Below are positions 4,912 through 6,621 of a DNA stretch of 6,621 nt, one piece after another. Position 1 is the stretch's first letter, and the number at the start of each line of letters is the position of its first letter. The notes beneath the pieces were generated by a model. That model was not told the origin of the DNA. It saw only the letters and a program-made list of their open reading frames with translations, and did no database searches. The stretch spans positions 1-6,621 of the forward strand of contig PMYJ01000068.1 of the NCBI GenBank assembly GCA_003170875.1, in the 5' to 3' direction. Source of the stretch: Candidatus Dormiibacterota bacterium (GTDB taxonomy: Bacteria > Chloroflexota > Dormibacteria > Aeolococcales > Aeolococcaceae). The position numbers and the translations under genes were made by a program.

Positions 4912-5697
4912 CCGCCGCACGGCGCCTGCGCTCGGGGAGCCGGGGCGGCCTCCGACCACCCCGCGCCACCGCTTCAGGTTCAATTCGAGCAGCGAGCGCC
5001 GCTGTTGACCCAGCCGCAGGGAGAGGGGCGGCCCCGCTGGGTCGAGCGCCCGGAGCGGCGAGGTGGTGCGCCCCTCGATGGCCCGGCGGAGGTCGGCGGC
5101 CCCGCTCCCCGGGTAGACGGAGACCAGCCGGCCCAGGTCGTGGACGCCGAAGTGGCTGTCTCCGGCGGCCAGCAGCGCGCCCACCCGCTCCCGGTGGGCC
5201 GCACAGAAGTCGTCCAACCGCTTCCAGGTGCCGGGGAGCACCGGGGCGGTGTGGCGGACCTCGATCCCGTCGATGGCCCGCGTCTCCAGGAGTCGGCGGA
5301 GCCGGCCCTCGGTGATCGAGGCGAACCAGGTGGGCATGAACGGATGGGCCACCACCGCCAGACCGCCGGCGTCGTGGATGGCGTCGACGGTGTCTTCCAC
5401 CGGCATGTGCATCCGGATCGCCCGGTCGATGAAGAGGGCCACCACGTGGATGCCGGGCGGGAAGGCGCAGGTCACCTCCTCACCCGCCACCACCTCGACG
5501 CCCAGCTCGGCGCCGACCTCAGTGGCCTCCTCCAGGGGGGAGAGGGTGTCGTGGTCGGTGATGCAGATGACCGAGAGCCCGATGGCGGCGGTGGCGCGCA
5601 CCAGCTCCACAGCGGTCACCATCCCGTCGCTGGCCAGGGTGTGGCTGTGGGCCTCGGCGGCGCTCAGCCCCGCGCCGAGCCGGATGCGCTCAGGCAT
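4909..5697 (-). CDS. PHP-domain metal-dependent phosphoesterase
   Basis: This 262-residue protein is a single PHP domain like that of TrpH/RNase AM-type and nucleotide phosphoesterases. The metal-binding residues appear in order: AEAHSHT (H17, H19), SDG (D24), ITDHD (H49), GEEVT (E74), VAHP (H118), EVRHTAP (H149) and GDSHFG (D180, H182). All usual ligands are present, so the site should hold two or three metal ions and be active. The substrate cannot be told from sequence; a phosphorylated nucleotide or short RNA is typical. The ATG at 5697 is preferred over an upstream ATG because GAGAGG lies 5 nt before it and the upstream part is Pro/Ser-rich shadow sequence. It overlaps the PAP2 stop by 8 nt (ATGCCTGA), implying translational coupling. 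A C-terminal basic tail of about 25 residues follows the domain. Confidence 0.9.
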   Translation of the reverse strand: MPERIRLGAGLSAAEAHSHTLASDGMVTAVELVRATAAIGLSVICITDHDTLSPLEEATEVGAELGVEVVAGEEVTCAFPPGIHVVALFIDRAIRMHMPVEDTVDAIHDAGGLAVVAHPFMPTWFASITEGRLRRLLETRAIDGIEVRHTAPVLPGTWKRLDDFCAAHRERVGALLAAGDSHFGVHDLGRLVSVYPGSGAADLRRAIEGRTTSPLRALDPAGPPLSLRLGQQRRSLLELNLKRWRGVVGGRPGSPSAGAVRR

Positions 5698-6621
5698 GAG
5701 CGCCTCTCGCCGGTCCGGCGGGCGCCTCGAGGAGGGGACAGGCGGTGCGGAGGACGGTGACGTGGGGCACGACGACACGCATCATCACCCACCAGGAGGC
5801 CGAGGCCAGCAGCACCCCCCCGATCACGTCGACGACGTAGTGCTCGCCGAGGAAGACGACGCTCACGAAGACCAGGAGAGCCCAGCCGAAGAGGAGCCAG
5901 GAGCCGCGCGCGTAGACGCGGCGCAGCGCCAGGAAACCGAGGAACGGGAAGGCCGCGTGCAGTGAGGGGAAGGCCGCGATCGGGTTGGGGTCGAGCTGGC
6001 CGTAGAGGGGGCTGACCGCGGCGGGCAGGGTGTGCTGCGACGCGATCAGGTCGGTGACCCCGCTCAGCACGTGCTGCTCCGCCGCGTACCAGGGGGGCGC
6101 GGTCGGCACCAGCATGAAGAACACGAACGCCACCGTGCACATCCCGAGCAGCGCGGTGACGAAACGCAGGTACTGGGCGCGGTCCCTGAGCCAGAGCACC
6201 AGCCCCACCAGCAGCGGCACCACGAAATGGCAGAAGTAGACGGCGGTCGCGGCCACCGCGAGCAGGTGCAGGGTGGTGCCGCTCACCGCCTGCTGCAGCA
6301 CCTGGGAGGGGTCGTGGCCGGCGAACAGCCAGGTCTCGACGTTGGCGAGCAGCGCGACCTGCGGGCTGAGGCCGTCGTGGTGGACGACGCCACCCATCGC
6401 CTCGTAGGCCAGCACGATGGCGACGAACGGCACCCAGTCGCCGAGGAAGCAGGAGAAGCGCCCGGCCAGCAGCACCACCGGCACCAGCAGGAGCAGGAGG
6501 TAGTCGGGAGAGAGGGAGACCCCGCGCCAGAGCATGATCGCCGAGACCGCCACCACGTAGGCGAGACCCACGGCGACCATGGGGCCGGATTGGCGGGCCC
6601 AGGCCGGGCGACGGCTGAGCC
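5690..6621 (-). CDS. PAP2-superfamily membrane protein (Aur1/Ipt1-like, PAP2_3), probably missing its start
   Basis: This is a multipass membrane protein of the PAP2 superfamily, which hydrolyses or transfers phosphate or phospho-head groups of lipids. Residues here are numbered from ATG 6580. The motifs are LVPTAPPWYA (157-166, typical of the PAP2_3/Aur1-Ipt1 branch), FPSLHAA (204-210, catalytic H208) and SVVFLGEHYVVD (240-251, with H247 and D251). Hydrophobic segments lie at about 1-18, 26-40, 48-61, 102-130, 139-158, 203-220, 226-245 and 248-270. ATG 6580 has no ribosome binding site and the frame stays open to the window edge (upstream residues include RRPAWARQSGP), so the true start is probably outside the window; 6580 is the alternative. 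The substrate is unknown, with a lipid phosphate or phosphoinositol transfer as possibilities. It overlaps the PHP gene by 8 nt, and the two form an operon. Confidence 0.88.
   Translation of the reverse strand, partial: LSRRPAWARQSGPMVAVGLAYVVAVSAIMLWRGVSLSPDYLLLLLVPVVLLAGRFSCFLGDWVPFVAIVLAYEAMGGVVHHDGLSPQVALLANVETWLFAGHDPSQVLQQAVSGTTLHLLAVAATAVYFCHFVVPLLVGLVLWLRDRAQYLRFVTALLGMCTVAFVFFMLVPTAPPWYAAEQHVLSGVTDLIASQHTLPAAVSPLYGQLDPNPIAAFPSLHAAFPFLGFLALRRVYARGSWLLFGWALLVFVSVVFLGEHYVVDVIGGVLLASASWWVMMRVVVPHVTVLRTACPLLEAPAGPARGAHA

Noticed and set aside
5005..5965. Long plus-strand frames antisense to the PHP and PAP2 genes.
   Set aside because: They are biased in composition and lack motifs, while the opposite strand carries intact catalytic motifs.
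1..6621. CRISPR array, insertion sequence or phage elements.
   Set aside because: No regularly spaced repeats, terminal inverted repeats, transposase, integrase or phage genes were seen.

Overview
This is a GC-rich bacterial window with tightly packed genes. DUF2630, a DDN-type (F420-dependent) oxidoreductase, a DCC thiol-disulfide protein and a zinc-ribbon SGNH hydrolase together suggest Actinomycetota or a nearby terrabacterial phylum such as Dormibacterota or Chloroflexota. No rRNA or marker protein is present to decide between them. No CRISPR array, insertion sequence or phage gene was seen.

Left part (1-2323). The end of a membrane protein faces a DUF2630 protein on the minus strand. 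A divergent intergenic region with a perfect 12-bp palindrome separates DUF2630 from a plus-strand DUF1275/YoaK-like membrane protein. A membrane-anchored SGNH hydrolase with an N-terminal zinc ribbon follows.

Middle (2324-3303). A small SEC-C zinc-binding gene is broken in three places by what looks like one extra T at a Phe codon. Skipping one T at each site restores an 81-residue protein that starts behind a strong ribosome binding site and stops at the foot of a long perfect hairpin. This is the most unusual feature of the window. A DDN-family oxidoreductase gene comes next and ends facing the minus-strand genes.

Right part (3340-6621), all on the minus strand. Reading in the direction of transcription, a PAP2-family membrane phosphatase/transferase (start probably outside the window) overlaps a PHP-domain metallophosphoesterase by 8 nt. 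Then come a hairpin, tRNA-Lys(CTT) with an encoded CCA end, monofunctional proline dehydrogenase and a DCC-family thiol-disulfide protein. The last two are probably co-transcribed, possibly with the tRNA. The remaining genes look like ordinary housekeeping or accessory functions with no shared pathway that I can demonstrate.
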